Positions 53,160-64,000 of a stretch of 64,000 bases of DNA are shown here, in pieces (position 1 is the stretch's first letter; each line of letters begins with the position of its first letter). The notes beneath the pieces were generated by a model. The model saw nothing but the letters and a program-made list of their open reading frames with translations, was not told the DNA's origin and did not search any database. The stretch covers positions 4,960,001 to 5,024,000 of the forward strand of contig NC_062971.1 in assembly GCF_023078275.1 (NCBI RefSeq), given 5' to 3'. The DNA is from Leguminivora glycinivorella (lineage: Eukaryota; Arthropoda; Insecta; Lepidoptera; Tortricidae). The translations under genes and the position numbers were made by a program.

Positions 53160-53385
53160 GTTGAAGGGCCCCCTTTCTTCCCGTGGGTGTTTAGAAGGCG
53201 ACTGTGGGATATGGGTTAAATTGTGGCGTAGGCGAGAGGCTGGCAAGGCAACCTGTCACTGCAATGTCACAATTTGGATTTCTTTCAACCTCTTTTTGCC
53301 AAGAGTGGCAATGAAGTTTAGTAATTCATGTGCTCTGCCTACCCCTTTATGGGATACAATACAGGCGTGATTATATGTATGTAAG
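53160..53385 (-). repeat. Dispersed repeat (GGGGTAGGCAGA family), inverted copy
   Basis: Reads CTTCCCGTGGGTGTTTAGAA GGCGACTGTGGGATATGGG, then GGCAAGGCAACCTGTCACTG, and ends TCTGCCTACCCCTTTATGGG ATACAATACAGGCGTGATTA. This is the complement of the 48000 copy. Confidence 0.7.
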
Positions 53386-53871
53386 AAAAGTGGAAGCTAT
53401 ATGAACAATGAAATGTTGGAACTTGTAAGAACAGTTTTTAAGAAATCAGACAACGCTGCGACTGCGAGTACACCACACCTATGTTGGATGCTTCACATGA
53501 CTATAAATTTTACTTTGACAAAAATCCTAAGAATATATCTCCTTGCAAGATTCTTGGTATGCTCACGAAGCAATTGCAGCGGGTTTAAATTTTGTCATTA
53601 GGTACCCACCAGAACAATTTATGTATTTTCCGTGGAAATTTCCCGTTAGTTTACTCTCCACAGCTTTCACACGTTCAAACATAATAACTTCATAGCGCCG
53701 CGACAAAGAAACTAGTAAGAAATGAACAAATGCTCGTGTATCATGTTGATTTATATTGTAAGGATCGGCAAAACAGAACGGCAAAAGCAATTACTTCACA
53801 TGACTGGCCTGACTTCACTAAGACTCAACACGCAGTAGAAAGATAAGAATCGTATAAAGAGAGTTTTTTGA

Positions 53872-54714
53872 GCGCGCGGTTGTTTTATGCGGAAATCGCA
53901 GCGTCAGACGAATGCGATCAACGGATGCGTCTAACGCGTCTGCGTTCCAAAACAAGGCACCCTTTTCTTTACGGCAAACGCATGCGCTAAACGCTGCTGC
54001 GAGCGCATTGTCATTTTTTTTACGTGGGAGCTACATAGTGCAATATTGTTTTATGCGTTTGACGCTCCGTTCGCAGCGATATTTTAAAATTGTTTGCGAT
54101 TACCGCAGCGATTACTTGAGAAGGTATTTTTGGAATTTAGTTTTAAAGAGTCTTTCAAGCAGGTGAACGTGTTAAGTTAAGAAACTCACCAGACTTCTCG
54201 ATTATTTCGCTAATTTCCATCAACTTTCGGTTGCGATGTTGGATATTTTTGTAATGTTATGTATAGAAAACCGGTCGATCTCTAATTAAATCAATCAGGA
54301 GTTCATAACCCTCCTTTGAAAATGGCATAATTTTACGTTTCTTTAAGTTTGCCATAATGTTGAAATTAATAATTAATTAATGTCACAATTAACCGAGTTG
54401 AGATGCAATGCTAAGTGACTTATTCTTCCTCCATCAAATGTGGGTAGACGCACAAAACAACACGAATATGCAGAAGCGCTAACCGCTTGCGTTGAACGGA
54501 CACGTTTCACGCAATAAACAAGGGTGCTCCTTACATAAACTATGAAGATAAAATATTTTTATATGTGCGTTTGACGCATTGCGTCTCACGCTGCGCTTGC
54601 CGCTGCGTTAACCGCGTAAAACAATGGTCTATAATTATATTACCTGACTTGAAATGATCTGCGTCTATCGCACTGCGAGTAACGTAGCGTTTATCGCATA
54701 AAACAACCGCGCGC
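53872..54714. mobile_element. 843-bp TIR element, GCGCGCGGTTGTTTTATGCG ends
   Basis: The left end GCGCGCGGTTGTTTTATGCG and its exact complement at 54695-54714 give 20-bp termini. Subterminal GCG(T/A)TTGAC... and CGCAGCG motifs repeat in both orientations throughout (AACGCGTCTGCGTT, GCGTTAACCGCGTAAAACAA, TTGACGCATTGCGTCTCACG), giving many possible transposase-binding words. No transposase ORF is seen. Confidence 0.7.
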
Positions 54715-54889
54715 TTTAAATCGCATCTACGACATTTTACGCTAAAATTTTCAGAGCATGCACGGCACATTATTAATCCCTAATCCAATTAGCACGAACT
54801 GATTCAACTATCAAATCTTCGAAAACACATCCTCGAGTTAGGCTAACACCATAATATTTAAATATTTAATCAGTAGCGCGACCTTACTA

Positions 54890-55060
54890 GCCCAATATGT
54901 TAGCCAATGAACCCAAAAGGCCGGAGGAGTGTGCGCGGGCTCCCCGCTATTTCCAGCGCTTTGATCTCGCAACCGGATTCCTCCGGAATTGCCCGCGTTT
55001 CGACACAGCGCCAGCACAATCGCAACGTCTGCGGATTATGACTCGTCTTTATTAGCTTTT
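54890..55060. other. GC-rich, CpG-rich patch of unknown role
   Basis: GGCCGGAGGAGTGTGCGCGG GCTCCCCGC through GCCCGCGTTTCGACACAGCG CCAGCACAATCGCAACG stands out from AT-rich surroundings. It could be a promoter or first exon of a gene outside the window, or a repeat. No ORF with conserved motifs. Confidence 0.3.
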
Positions 55061-55839
55061 AAATACGAAAAAGGACAGACCTGCCGGAACTTGCCGAAGC
55101 GTTGCGCTGACTTTGCATTTTCCTCATTCTTAGGAGCAGTTGTATCAACCACAGTTCAGACACATCAGCGTCACGCTGCAAAAGCCTATAGAAATTAGAA
55201 ATTCTCATACAAATTTGTTTACGAACTCTAAATTCGGTAATGGATGGTTTGGTGCAACCGACCCTTATTTAGCTACATTTTGCTACGATACTGAAAATGT
55301 GCTATAATTAAATTAATTTCAGTGTTATCGGTTCCCAAGGGCCGCTACAAACGCAATAAGTAGATGGAATGCAACTACAACTTGTGTGCAATAGTCATTA
55401 TCGGCCTTAAAAGCTGGGACAATTGGCCACACGAGCTCAGCTTGCCCTGATGACATTTGGTAGTTTTCAGGCACTCATGAAAAATGACAGATCAAATCAG
55501 AAAAGGGGACGATAACAAGTGCAGACAAAATCCTGATGATGAGTACTGCATCACATCCTACTTTGTTACACACTTCGTAACTAAGAATCCGTAGCATATT
55601 AATTTCTATAACGAAGCCTTGCCGACAGCGATGCGTGCGCTATCTCTTGTTGACAGAATGACTCAGTTTATACAACTAGATGAATGGAAACGAGGACGAA
55701 CTGACATCATGAAGGCTGTCGCTATTGTATTACGAGAATGCTGGCGCGACTCATTCATTACTTAAGCATGCACATTCATTTTGGCGAAAAGAACAATACC
55801 TAACGGTTTTGGCACCAATGGTCATGTATAGGGCATAGG

Positions 55840-56040
55840 TGATTGCATACTAGGGCTTGTGATATACGTGTTACACGCGGAACCGTAGCTACGTAGCCTT
55901 AGCACCGGCGGTGCTAAGATCCCGTACTACACGGTCACGTCAAAGATACGTATCCGTTTCTGGATTCGGCTACGTTCCCGCGAATCTCGGCTTCGGCTCC
56001 TCTCCGCTCGGTTGTTGAAAGAGAGCTTGTAAGTGTCGAA
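55840..56040. repeat. Repeat with CACGGTCACG motifs
   Basis: TACACGGTCACGTCAAAGAT ACGTATCCG and the GCTACGTAGCC / GCACCGGCGGTGC palindromes resemble the text at 57440-57640 (CACGGTCACGACTGG, ACACGTAGCTACGTATC). They may be two ends or two copies of one element. Confidence 0.4.
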
Positions 56041-56829
56041 CGGACCCTTCGCATTATGTGTTATACTCGTGGTCTTTGCATTGATTTGATTCCAGATGTT
56101 TTTTAAGTAATTACATATTGGTATTATTCTGTTCTCTGATAACCAGACATTATGAGTTTGTACAAAAAAAAACAGAGGTGGTATTGGTGGGATTTTTGAA
56201 TCTCACCGGTGCCTTGTTTTGTATGCAGCCGATGACTATTTAGTACGAAATAAGCCACCCGATGAGAATCAAAAATCGCACCTCAGGTAGGTACTAGGTA
56301 CCTACTTGGGGATGTCGATGAATATGAAAGTCCATCCAAATAAATATATTAATATCTCTAATTAATATTTACTACCTAGTAAGAAATGCTACAGGTAGAC
56401 CAATGCAACAATTTAAAAGTATTTTAAGTGAAATAATAATATACACCGTTGTTCATAAATATTATTACTGACTGGACAACCGTCTTTCGTCGGTGAAAAT
56501 ACTAAGAAATAGTTGCACGTGCAGATAAAGATAACAAACAATAGTTCGCGGGCCATTGATAATAATTACCTTCAAGGCTTTGGGATTTACCTGTTAAGTA
56601 CCATGTGTTCCTATTGCTTGTGAAGTTAAGTGAAAGCAAAAATAACAAACTATTTGACTACTTCGGATACTACCAACTATAAGACGCTGACTGTACATGT
56701 TAGATTATTTAAAAAAGTTAATTAATTATAGTCTGTGTCATGTGAATGAAAATTAGAATTTTACCTATTTTTTTATATGTTGATTATACCACAGAATATA
56801 TAATAGTACAAGTACAGAAGGCTCACTCC

Positions 56830-57030
56830 TTTGATGTTCACATAACGCCGCCATTCTAAATTCTTACCTACATTAACAAACGGACCGCACGCGTGCAGAC
56901 GACATTGAATTATATTGCGCCGCGCGAAGGTCGTCGCCACTGAATGGGCCGCGAACTCGCGGCCGCCGGCATGTACTTGTAGTGCGGCGGAAGGATCGCG
57001 GAGTGAGCCGCCCCTGATTATACGCGAATT
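56830..57030 (-). repeat. GC-rich dispersed repeat
   Basis: GAATGGGCCGCGAACTCGCG GCCGCCGGCATGTACTTGTA GTGCGGCGGAAGGATCGCGG AGTGAGCCGCCCC is text I associate with a common lepidopteran repeat. The minus-strand open frame across it shows no known domain. Confidence 0.4.
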
Positions 57031-57099
57031 CTTTTGATACCTACACATCTTTTACAATTTGTACTGGTTTATTATTTTTGCCTCCAAAATAATATTTGC

Positions 57100-57325
57100 A
57101 CGTAGAACCGATGGCCGTTGGGGCGGAAAGTTTCTCGAGTGGCGACCGCGTACCGGAAGGCGAAGCGTGGGTAGGCCCCCAACAAGGTGGACTGATGACC
57201 TGGTGAAGGTCGCAAGAGTCCGCTGGATGCGGGTGGCGCAGGACAGGTCATTGTGGCAATCTATGGGGGAGGCCTATGTCCAGCAGTGGACGTCTTTCGG
57301 CTGATATGATGATGATGATGATAAT
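57100..57325 (+). pseudogene. RTE-type LINE reverse transcriptase, C-terminal remnant
   Basis: Frame reading RTGRRSVGRPPTRWTDDLVK, then RVRWMRVAQDRSLWQSMGEA and YVQQWTSFG, then stop at 57304. This is the very C-terminus of the RTE/BovB-like ORF2 found across Lepidoptera. The TGATGATGATGATG tract that follows is the element's 3' tail. It is 5' truncated, so inactive. Confidence 0.8.
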
Positions 57326-57439
57326 ATTTGCATCTTATTATTTTTGATCACTCTTAAAACTTTATTTAAAATGCAAAAATATGGAAACTGAAATTAAAAA
57401 CTCGCCCCTTACATTACATTCGGGGGTCTTAGCACGCAT

Positions 57440-57650
57440 AAAATCTACACTAAACGTCACGGTCACGACTGGATCCGATCTACGTATAAATAAGATACGT
57501 ATCTCCGTGTACACGTAGCTACGTATCTTAATTACACGTAGCCGAATCACACGGAGCAAATGGAGCGGATCTCCGTTGCCGAGTAACACGGCAACGGAGA
57601 TTCGGCTACGGGTACACGAAACACGGTCACGACCAGGAGCTCTATATGCA
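57440..57650. repeat. Repeat with a stable CGGATCTCCGTTGCCG hairpin
   Basis: CTCCGTTGCCG AGTAACA CGGCAACGGAG at 57566-57601 is a perfect 11-bp stem. Around it, ACACGTAGC and GGATCCGATC words and CGAAACACGGTCACGACCAG recall 55840-56040. Confidence 0.5.
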
Positions 57651-57893
57651 TACGCATAAGCACACGTAAATTATGTATCTAAGCCTGGTTTTAAACATAG
57701 CGTATTTTTACGCGCGTATACGCCATGTGCACGACTTGTGGGCTTTTCTATGTTGAATTTTATGGTGTCTAATTCTAATAGTTCCAACGCCCGCCCCTCT
57801 CTGGTTTCTCTCTCTAGCCCTACCTGGGTCCTAGAACTTGTTCATATAAAATTACGTGTTATTTTCACGCCACTACGGTCTTAGAAACCTAAG

Positions 57894-58025
57894 TGCGTTT
57901 TCACATTATGCAATCCGATATCGGATGTCGGACCGATATCCCATACATTACAGGCGCCATCTTGGATTTTTTCTATTGAAATCCTTCCGATATCCGATAT
58001 CGGATCGGATAATGTGAAAACGGCC
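57894..58025. mobile_element. 130-bp MITE (TTTCACATTATCCGAT family)
   Basis: TGCGTTTTCACATTATGCAA TCCGATATCGGATGTCGG, a GGCGCCATCTTGGATTTTTT centre, and the right arm ending GGATAATGTGAAAACGG. Flanked by CCTAAG / CCTAAAG. Confidence 0.8.
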
Positions 58026-60600
58026 TAAAGCGTGTGTTGATAAGATGGAACTACAGGAGCTTATATATCAGATCAGAGGTCCAACAGTATAGAAGAGAAC
58101 GAAACGGTACCATTGTAGTGCAGAAAACGTTCAACGATACCAAGTTCAATGGTAGCCAAGACTACAATCATTGACGCTCTGTGGCAAATGATACGCAACT
58201 GGCTTTTCACACCAATCCGAACGAGGCGAACGAGCGGTAGAGAGACATAACTACGATACAGTACATCAACAATAGTCCTCTTGGCAAGAGGCTCTGCTAC
58301 TGAATAGCTACGAGTACACACCCACTTGGCGTGAGATCCTCCATGGGAACACGCTCAATACCTATGGCGCAAGAAACTCCAGACTAAAGACAAACTTTAT
58401 AAGAAAGACTGACAATCTGACATCACCAGCTGAGGCATAATGACATGACCCTTCTCAAATAGAAAACAAAAAATATTACTAGGCTCTATTTAGCAGGTAC
58501 CTAAACATTGTTTAACTGCACTAGTTAATCAGCTCTGCATTCACTAAAATAGGAAGACCTAAGTAATTAATGTGCAAATAGTCTTTAAAATGGCCCCCGT
58601 AAGGCAACTTAGGCAAATACAATAGGTACAGGGAGGGGAGGATGCAGTTATGTTTCCTGAGAATTCATTTCCTAGCCATTATTTTATAAGATTTGTCTCG
58701 GGAACGAATAAATATCCTCAAAGCTTTCTACGCATTTTAATGAGGACAAACCTACTCTAAAATAAATAAACTTCATAACAATCTAAGCTATCTCAACCAT
58801 TTTTACCAGGATCCTGTGTTTGTAGCGGCCTGACACAATAATTGTTGCACCTGTCCCAGTGATGACAATTTCTGTAACTTAGACCAACATTATTCTGCAT
58901 TATTTACTAGTCTTCGCTACAATAAACACCAAGAATGCAACTATTCAGTCCTATTGCAGCATAAAACCTGTTATTGTTATCGGCGAGTGTGTCAGTGGCA
59001 GAGGAGCAGTAATGTGGCAGTAAGGTCAGCAAAATGGAAATTAAATTACAAGTCCGATTACCTTACTAGTGTGCAGCCAGCCGTGACATTAGTGGGCGCT
59101 GATAACGCATAACTTAGAAGGAAATATGTTCACTAGATGTTATTTTAGTATGAGAAATAATTTTGTAGAGAAAATTACTTCCTCAAATATGTATACCTAT
59201 AGATAACTACTTACAGTTGTAGGTATATTACGTACATTATTTATATAACATGTATATGGGTTAGACACTTCATCAAGCCATTGGCTTTTGAAATTTGTTG
59301 TAAAAATGTGTTAAAATCGCCGAATTAAACAAAAGCAGCAATGAATTAATGTTTCTTTACCTACTCGATAAATAAGAGATTCTCTAGTTTGTTCGCTTTG
59401 CATCCATCACTCCTACTTACCTACTGGCTTACAAATTTAAAAAATATGCACGTTATAGTTTACTCATTTACTCCCGACATGTAGGTATAATAACATCACA
59501 ACTATTTAAACATAAATATTCCACTTTATCAGTCATATAAATGAATAAAAAATTCCTCTTGCCAACTGTCACATCAGATTAGCGCTGCGATTGCGCATTT
59601 TGCAGTTCAATGACAATCACCTTGCTAATGCACTTGCCATGCTCGTATTTTCTTTAAATCGAGGTCTTGTTTTGCATAACCCAGTTTAATTCGTAAATTG
59701 TTAGAATTGCACTTATTGCATGTTTATGTTAAAAGGTTATTCAAACGACTTGAACTAGTTTTAGGCAGCACCAGAGTATGAAATTTAAACAAACCATACT
59801 CTGGTTTGGCAGAAGTTAAAGTTTAGTTTTAAGTTTTAGTTTTGAATAAACATTTATTTCATTTCATTTTTATTTCATTTAATGACGTCTACATTTTTAG
59901 GAAAATTATTTACTATTCACTGAATGATATATCGCTCATCGATAGAAATCTGTTGATTGGTACTTGTAATGTATGTGTGCATTTACGAAATATGAATAAT
60001 TAACAGTTTCGTTAGTATGAGAATTCTAGGCAACCAATATTGTTACGCAGTGGTGAAAAAAGAACATAATTTTTCCGTATAACTCGTTAAAAACACATAA
60101 CAGTATGCAAGTTCGACCCGGACCATGAATCACCCGCATTCGGCAAGCAACTGTAACACCCTCGACCTCACTGACGCAACGGCGACAGAAAATAGCAATC
60201 ACTTAAACTAAGCCATTAACGCCACCATTGTATTCATTACAACACTCAAATAATCTCCGCGATTAACTGATTACTTTTGTAAACCCTGAGAACCTTCACT
60301 AAAATGGTTGTTGTCTCTTTAAAATCCTATGCACTTACGGCGTCCTTTATCCTAGAGTAAGTTGTCAATTGGGATGAGATACATACGTTTGATACCATCT
60401 ATTAGGAAATCAGAGTTTCCAAGGTTGATCTGCCTGATAATCTCTTCTCGTGTTCTGATTGTGTGACTGATATTGAAGTAAATGCGTCATTTATGCAAAT
60501 ATTTTTTTGTTTTCCTTACCTAGTTTAATCAGTGTGCGTCGCATAAATATCTCACTAGATATTTGTTTGAGACAAATTCATAACTGTAAGCATTTTGCAA
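58026..60600. other. Intergenic, nothing recognised
   Basis: AT-rich. A small hairpin (CCAGAGTATGAAATTTAAAC / CATACTCTGG) lies at 59769-59807. No coding signal. Confidence 0.35.
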
Positions 60601-60606
60601 AGGAGT

Positions 60607-60689
60607 ATGTTCGGAAAGTGAAGAATCGTGGAATGTATTGGACCCCATGGGTACATTTCACGACTCTTCACTTTCCGAACAGACTCGAA
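60607..60689. repeat. Hairpin repeat (second copy of the 9462 family)
   Basis: TGTTCGGAAAGTGAAGAATC GTGGAATGTA and TACATTTCACGACTCTTCAC TTTCCGAACA are near-perfect arms with a TTGGACCCCATGGG loop. Confidence 0.65.
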
Positions 60690-61061
60690 CAAGAATACTC
60701 TGCCGTAGCGGAATGCCATCTTTGCCACATTACTGGTTAGTTTTTGCTAGAAACTGTTTTAACTTTTAAATAAGGTTTTATAGACTTTTGGTCATTTTAA
60801 CAGAGCTCCTTGGGGAAACCCCTTTCATATGGCGCTTCTTCATTTGAAAATTAGAATATCTGTTAATTAAGGTTATAAAGCCTAAATCAAAATCTCTAGG
60901 TTTTGCTTAAAACCCGATGCCCTAGTTAGACGACCCACTGGCGGCACTGGCATTATGGCATATCATATTTTACATCGAACCGGTAGCTTAGAATAGTTAA
61001 AATCCATACTAATCCATATCCATACTATACTTACTATTAATATTATAAATGCGAAAGTAAC

Positions 61062-61094
<33 letters not shown>

Positions 61095-61307
61095 TACGCT
61101 TTCCCGCTTAAACCACGCAACCGATTTTGATGAAATTTGGAACAGACAATCTTTAGACCCTGAGACAGAACATAGGCTACTTTTTATTTCGAAAAAAAGG
61201 GATGAAGGGGTTGAAAAAGAGGTTGAAAGTTTGTATGGGATTTCTTAATTTTAAATGATAAAACCATGAAACTTTATATTTTAGCACTTGATAAGAAATC
61301 ATTAAAC

Positions 61308-61605
61308 ATATATTTAAAGTCACATACAGGTCGAACGCGATTAATTAACATTATTTTTACCTTTAAAATAAACATGGTGGGAAATAAACATTAACTAAAA
61401 GCGGGTAGATTATATTTATTTGTCTACCCCGAACATTTATATAAATTAATATCGGGTAGTTTTGTGTTGTTTACATCTCCGGTGACATTTTGCTGGGACG
61501 TCAGTCTTCCGCGACCACGGCCAGTGCAACCTGGCCGAAACGTTGGGAAAAAAGGTAAAAATAATGTTAATTAATCGCGTTCGACCTGTATGTGACTTTA
61601 AATAT
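61308..61605. repeat. Inverted pair around a GGCCGAAACGTTGGG repeat
   Basis: AAAGTCACATACAGGTCGAA CGCGATTAATTAACATTATT TTTACCTTT at 61315 returns as its complement at 61554-61604. The arms are about 52 bases. Nested inside the Helitron-like element. Confidence 0.7.
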
Positions 61606-61653
61606 GTGTACAAAGCGCGAGAACTTAAAGTGTTATATCATTAAACATCTTGA

Positions 61654-61806
61654 TAAGGGATAGGGATAGGGATAGCGATAGGGATAGCGATAGGGAAAGC
61701 GATAGCGATAGGGATAGCGATAGGGATAGTGATAGGGATAGCGATAGCGATAGCGATAGCGTTAGCGATAGCGTTAGCGATAGCGATACGGATACGGATA
61801 CGGATA
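61654..61806 (+). repeat. (GATAGS)n hexanucleotide array, left arm
   Basis: GATAGG and GATAGC units alternate irregularly, ending in GATACG units. About 25 units. Open in several frames only because it is repetitive. Confidence 0.85.
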
Positions 61807-63744
61807 ATATGGGTATCGTTAGAGGGATACGGATAATCGGTCGGCGGTCTCTTACAATCAATGTGCTCTAAGACGATCGTTGTTTGCTTGCTTGAAGATT
61901 ACGTTTGCGATAAGTATAAGCAAAATGTAAAAAATTGTAAGGGATAATAGAAAAAAGTACTTTTTACCCACCGATCATAGTGTCGAAATACGGGCTATGT
62001 GGGATGTTTATAAAGGTTTCCCCAGCGTATATAGAATTACCTACGCTGTGGTCGATGTGTAATATTTCTACAATCATTGCAAGCAAAAGTATTATGTGCA
62101 ATCGAAATAATCGCAGATAAATATACCTACAGAGAAACCTACGGTCTCTACGGATCCAAATGAAAATCTTAATGAATACTTTTATCACGCGGGCGAAGCC
62201 GCGGGTAAAAGCTAGTACATTACCATAAAGATTTATGGGGACTGTAGTAGGTAATTAAAATATTCTACCTGTCATGGTATCTAATAGTGTTGCTTAAAAT
62301 CCCATAAACAAATCGATAATCTTTGAAAGTTTCCACGCATAATTTAAAAACGAGCTTTCGACCTAGAAAGCTAATTTCAAAAAGAAGTAGATAACCAATA
62401 CAAAATAAACTACGCTACTTTAATAATAGTAGTACGATTAATAGTCTAACTATACCTATCTATTAGGTAAGGGCTCAACGAAGTCTACACGAAGGTTGAC
62501 GGGTTAAAAACAAAATGTCAAAAATGTCCCACATTTACCGAACGACTCATCCTCTTACAAGCGACGACGCGCTGAACTAACACCAGACAGGGGTTGAGGA
62601 CCTGTCAAATGTCGCACTGTCATACATAGTGTATCGTCACTTACGGACTAAAGTAAAGTAACCGCCAAACATCGTCAGGCTAGTCACGTAACTAACACGA
62701 GTTCCACTGTTGTAGCAGACAGACATGTTTGTCACAGGACAGTTAAAATGATTTTATACCAATTCAAGAAATATTTTCTTTAAGTATACTTACATAATTT
62801 ATGTAGGTACCTATTACATAGTATATTTGTGCCATTCATTTAAAAAATAATGCGTTAAGTATGATACATACTGTGCCATTCATTTAAAAAATAATGCGTT
62901 AAGTATGATACATACTTAACGCATTATTTTTTAAATGAATGGCACAAATATACTATGTAATAGGTACCTACTTAAATTATGTAAGTATACTTAAAGAAAA
63001 TATTTCTTGAATTGGTATAAAATCATTTTAACTGTCCTGTGACAAACATGTCTGTCTGCTACAACAGTGGAACTCGTGTTAGTTACGTGACTAGCCTGAC
63101 GATGTTTGGCGGTTACTTTACTTTAGTCCGTAAGTGACGATACACTATGTATGACAGTGCGACATTTGACAGGTCCTCAACCCCTGTCTGGTGTTAGTTC
63201 AGCGCGTCGTCGCTTGTAAGAGGATGAGTCGTTCGGTAAATGTGGGACATTTTTGACATTTTGTTTTTAACCCGTCAACCTTCGTGTAGACTTCGTTGAG
63301 CCCTTACCTAATAGATAGGTATAGTTAGACTATTAATCGTACTACTATTATTAAAGTAGCGTATTAAAGTAGCGTAGCGTATTAAGATTTTCATTTGGAT
63401 CCGTAGGGACCGTAGGTTTCTCTGTAGGTATATTTATCTGCGATTATTTCGATTGCACATAATACTTTTGCTTGCAATGATTGTAGAAATATTACACATC
63501 GACCACAGCGTAGGTAATTCTATATACGCTGGGGAAACCTTTATAAACATCCCACATAGCCCGTATTTCGACACTATGATCGGTGGGTAAAAAGTACTTT
63601 TTTCTATTATCCCTTACAATTTTTTACATTTTGCTTATACTTATCGCAAACGTAATCTTCAAGCAAGCAAACAACGATCGTCTTAGAGCACATTGATTGT
63701 AAGAGACCGCCGACCGATTATCCGTATCCCTCTAACGATACCCA

Positions 63745-63890
63745 TATTATCCGTATCCGTATCCGTATCGCTATCGCTATCGCTATCCCTATCGCTATAC
63801 CTATCGCTATACCTATCGCTATCCCTATCGCTATCCCTATCGCTTTTCCTATCGCTATCCCTATCGCTATCCCTATCCCTTATCAAGACG
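63745..63890 (-). repeat. (GATAGS)n hexanucleotide array, right arm
   Basis: The inverted counterpart (CTATCG/CTATCC units) in the right arm. Unit order and number differ from the left arm, including TATACC variants not seen there. Confidence 0.85.
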
Positions 63891-64000
63891 TTTAATGATA
63901 TAACACTTTAAGTTCTCGCGCTTTGTACACATATTTAAAGTCACATACAGGTCGAACGCGATTAATTAACATTATTTTTACCTTTTTTCCCAACGTTTCG

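Larger units (their letters stand above)
61025..62215 (+). mobile_element. Non-autonomous Helitron-like element
   Basis: The start text TTAATATTATAAATGCGAAA GTAACTCTGTCTGTCTGTC, then ACCACGCAACCGATTTTGAT GAAATTTGG, matches the head of common lepidopteran Helitrons. The end ACGCGGGCGAAGCCGCGGGT AAAAGCTAG|T is a GC hairpin followed by CTAG, the Helitron 3' signature. The interior carries another repeat (GCCGAAACGTTGGG, GTCGAACGCGATTAATTAAC in both orientations) and the hexanucleotide array. The left boundary is approximate. Confidence 0.55.
61536..64000. repeat. Giant palindrome, running off the window end
   Basis: Sequence from 61536 rightwards reappears as its reverse complement going left from 64000, with the symmetry centre at about 62909 (AAGTATG ATA CATACTT). 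Visible arms are about 1.37 kb (left) and 1.09 kb (right). The right arm lacks about 236 bases of the left (62174-62409) and the left has an extra 43-44-base tandem unit next to the centre. Otherwise the match is very high except in the hexanucleotide array. Confidence 0.9.

Noticed and set aside
61066..61100. CRISPR-like or regularly spaced repeats (CTGT runs and others)
   Set aside because: Simple microsatellites and tandem exon copies only. No spacer-repeat arrangement, and the genome is eukaryotic.
61625..61871. Open frames reading (SLSLSL)n or (RDSDRDSD)n in the hexanucleotide array, and their mirror at 63683-63911
   Set aside because: They are translations of a simple repeat, with no start context or flanking coding sequence.

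Overview
The window looks like a stretch of a lepidopteran (moth or butterfly) chromosome. It has AT-rich introns, GC-rich conserved exons, and interspersed repeats that I recognise as typical of Lepidoptera: MITEs, foldback elements, tRNA-derived SINEs, RTE-type LINE tails and a Helitron-like element. Nothing suggests a bacterial or organellar origin. Protein calls rest on reading translations and on checking that splice sites and reading phases agree. No database search was possible.

Layout: (1) 1-6.9 kb, plus strand: the 3' part of osa (ARID1/BAF250, the SWI/SNF Brahma-complex subunit), four phase-0 exons ending in the conserved C-terminal domain at 6634, with a poly(A) signal at 6886. (2) 6.9-12.9 kb: intergenic, dominated by two related foldback transposons, each flanked by its own 9-bp target duplication; the second carries a nested tRNA-like retroposon. 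(3) 13.0-23.5 kb, plus strand: a gene of at least 14 exons whose phases all agree, encoding an 801-residue mixed-charge and coiled-coil protein that I do not recognise. Three of its exons are followed by tandem copies of themselves or of their 3' ends, including one 129-bp exon present five times without visible change. (4) 23.9-25.0 kb, minus strand: a single-exon retinol-dehydrogenase-type short-chain dehydrogenase, convergent with gene 3. (5) 28.77-44.38 kb, minus strand: a CDC42 small effector (Spec2/CDC42SE) gene of 81 codons in three coding exons, with a 13.6-kb intron full of transposons; a TATA-like box lies at 44650. (6) 45.2-61 kb: intergenic, with one unidentified broken coding fragment, SINE, LINE and MITE copies, and no supported gene. 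(7) 61.5-64.0 kb: one arm and most of the other of a giant palindrome centred near 62909. It contains part of a Helitron-like element and hexanucleotide arrays, and runs off the end of the window.

The genes do not form a pathway. Osa is a chromatin remodeller, the unknown gene probably encodes a nuclear mixed-charge protein (inference), the SDR is a membrane oxidoreductase, and Spec2 is a membrane-tethered Cdc42 effector. The most interesting signals are the repeated tandem duplication of exon-plus-donor segments in neighbouring genes, the two foldback elements with 9-bp target duplications, the giant palindrome with a filler-like junction, a pair of compensating frameshifts in osa, and a perfect 86-bp spacerless palindrome.
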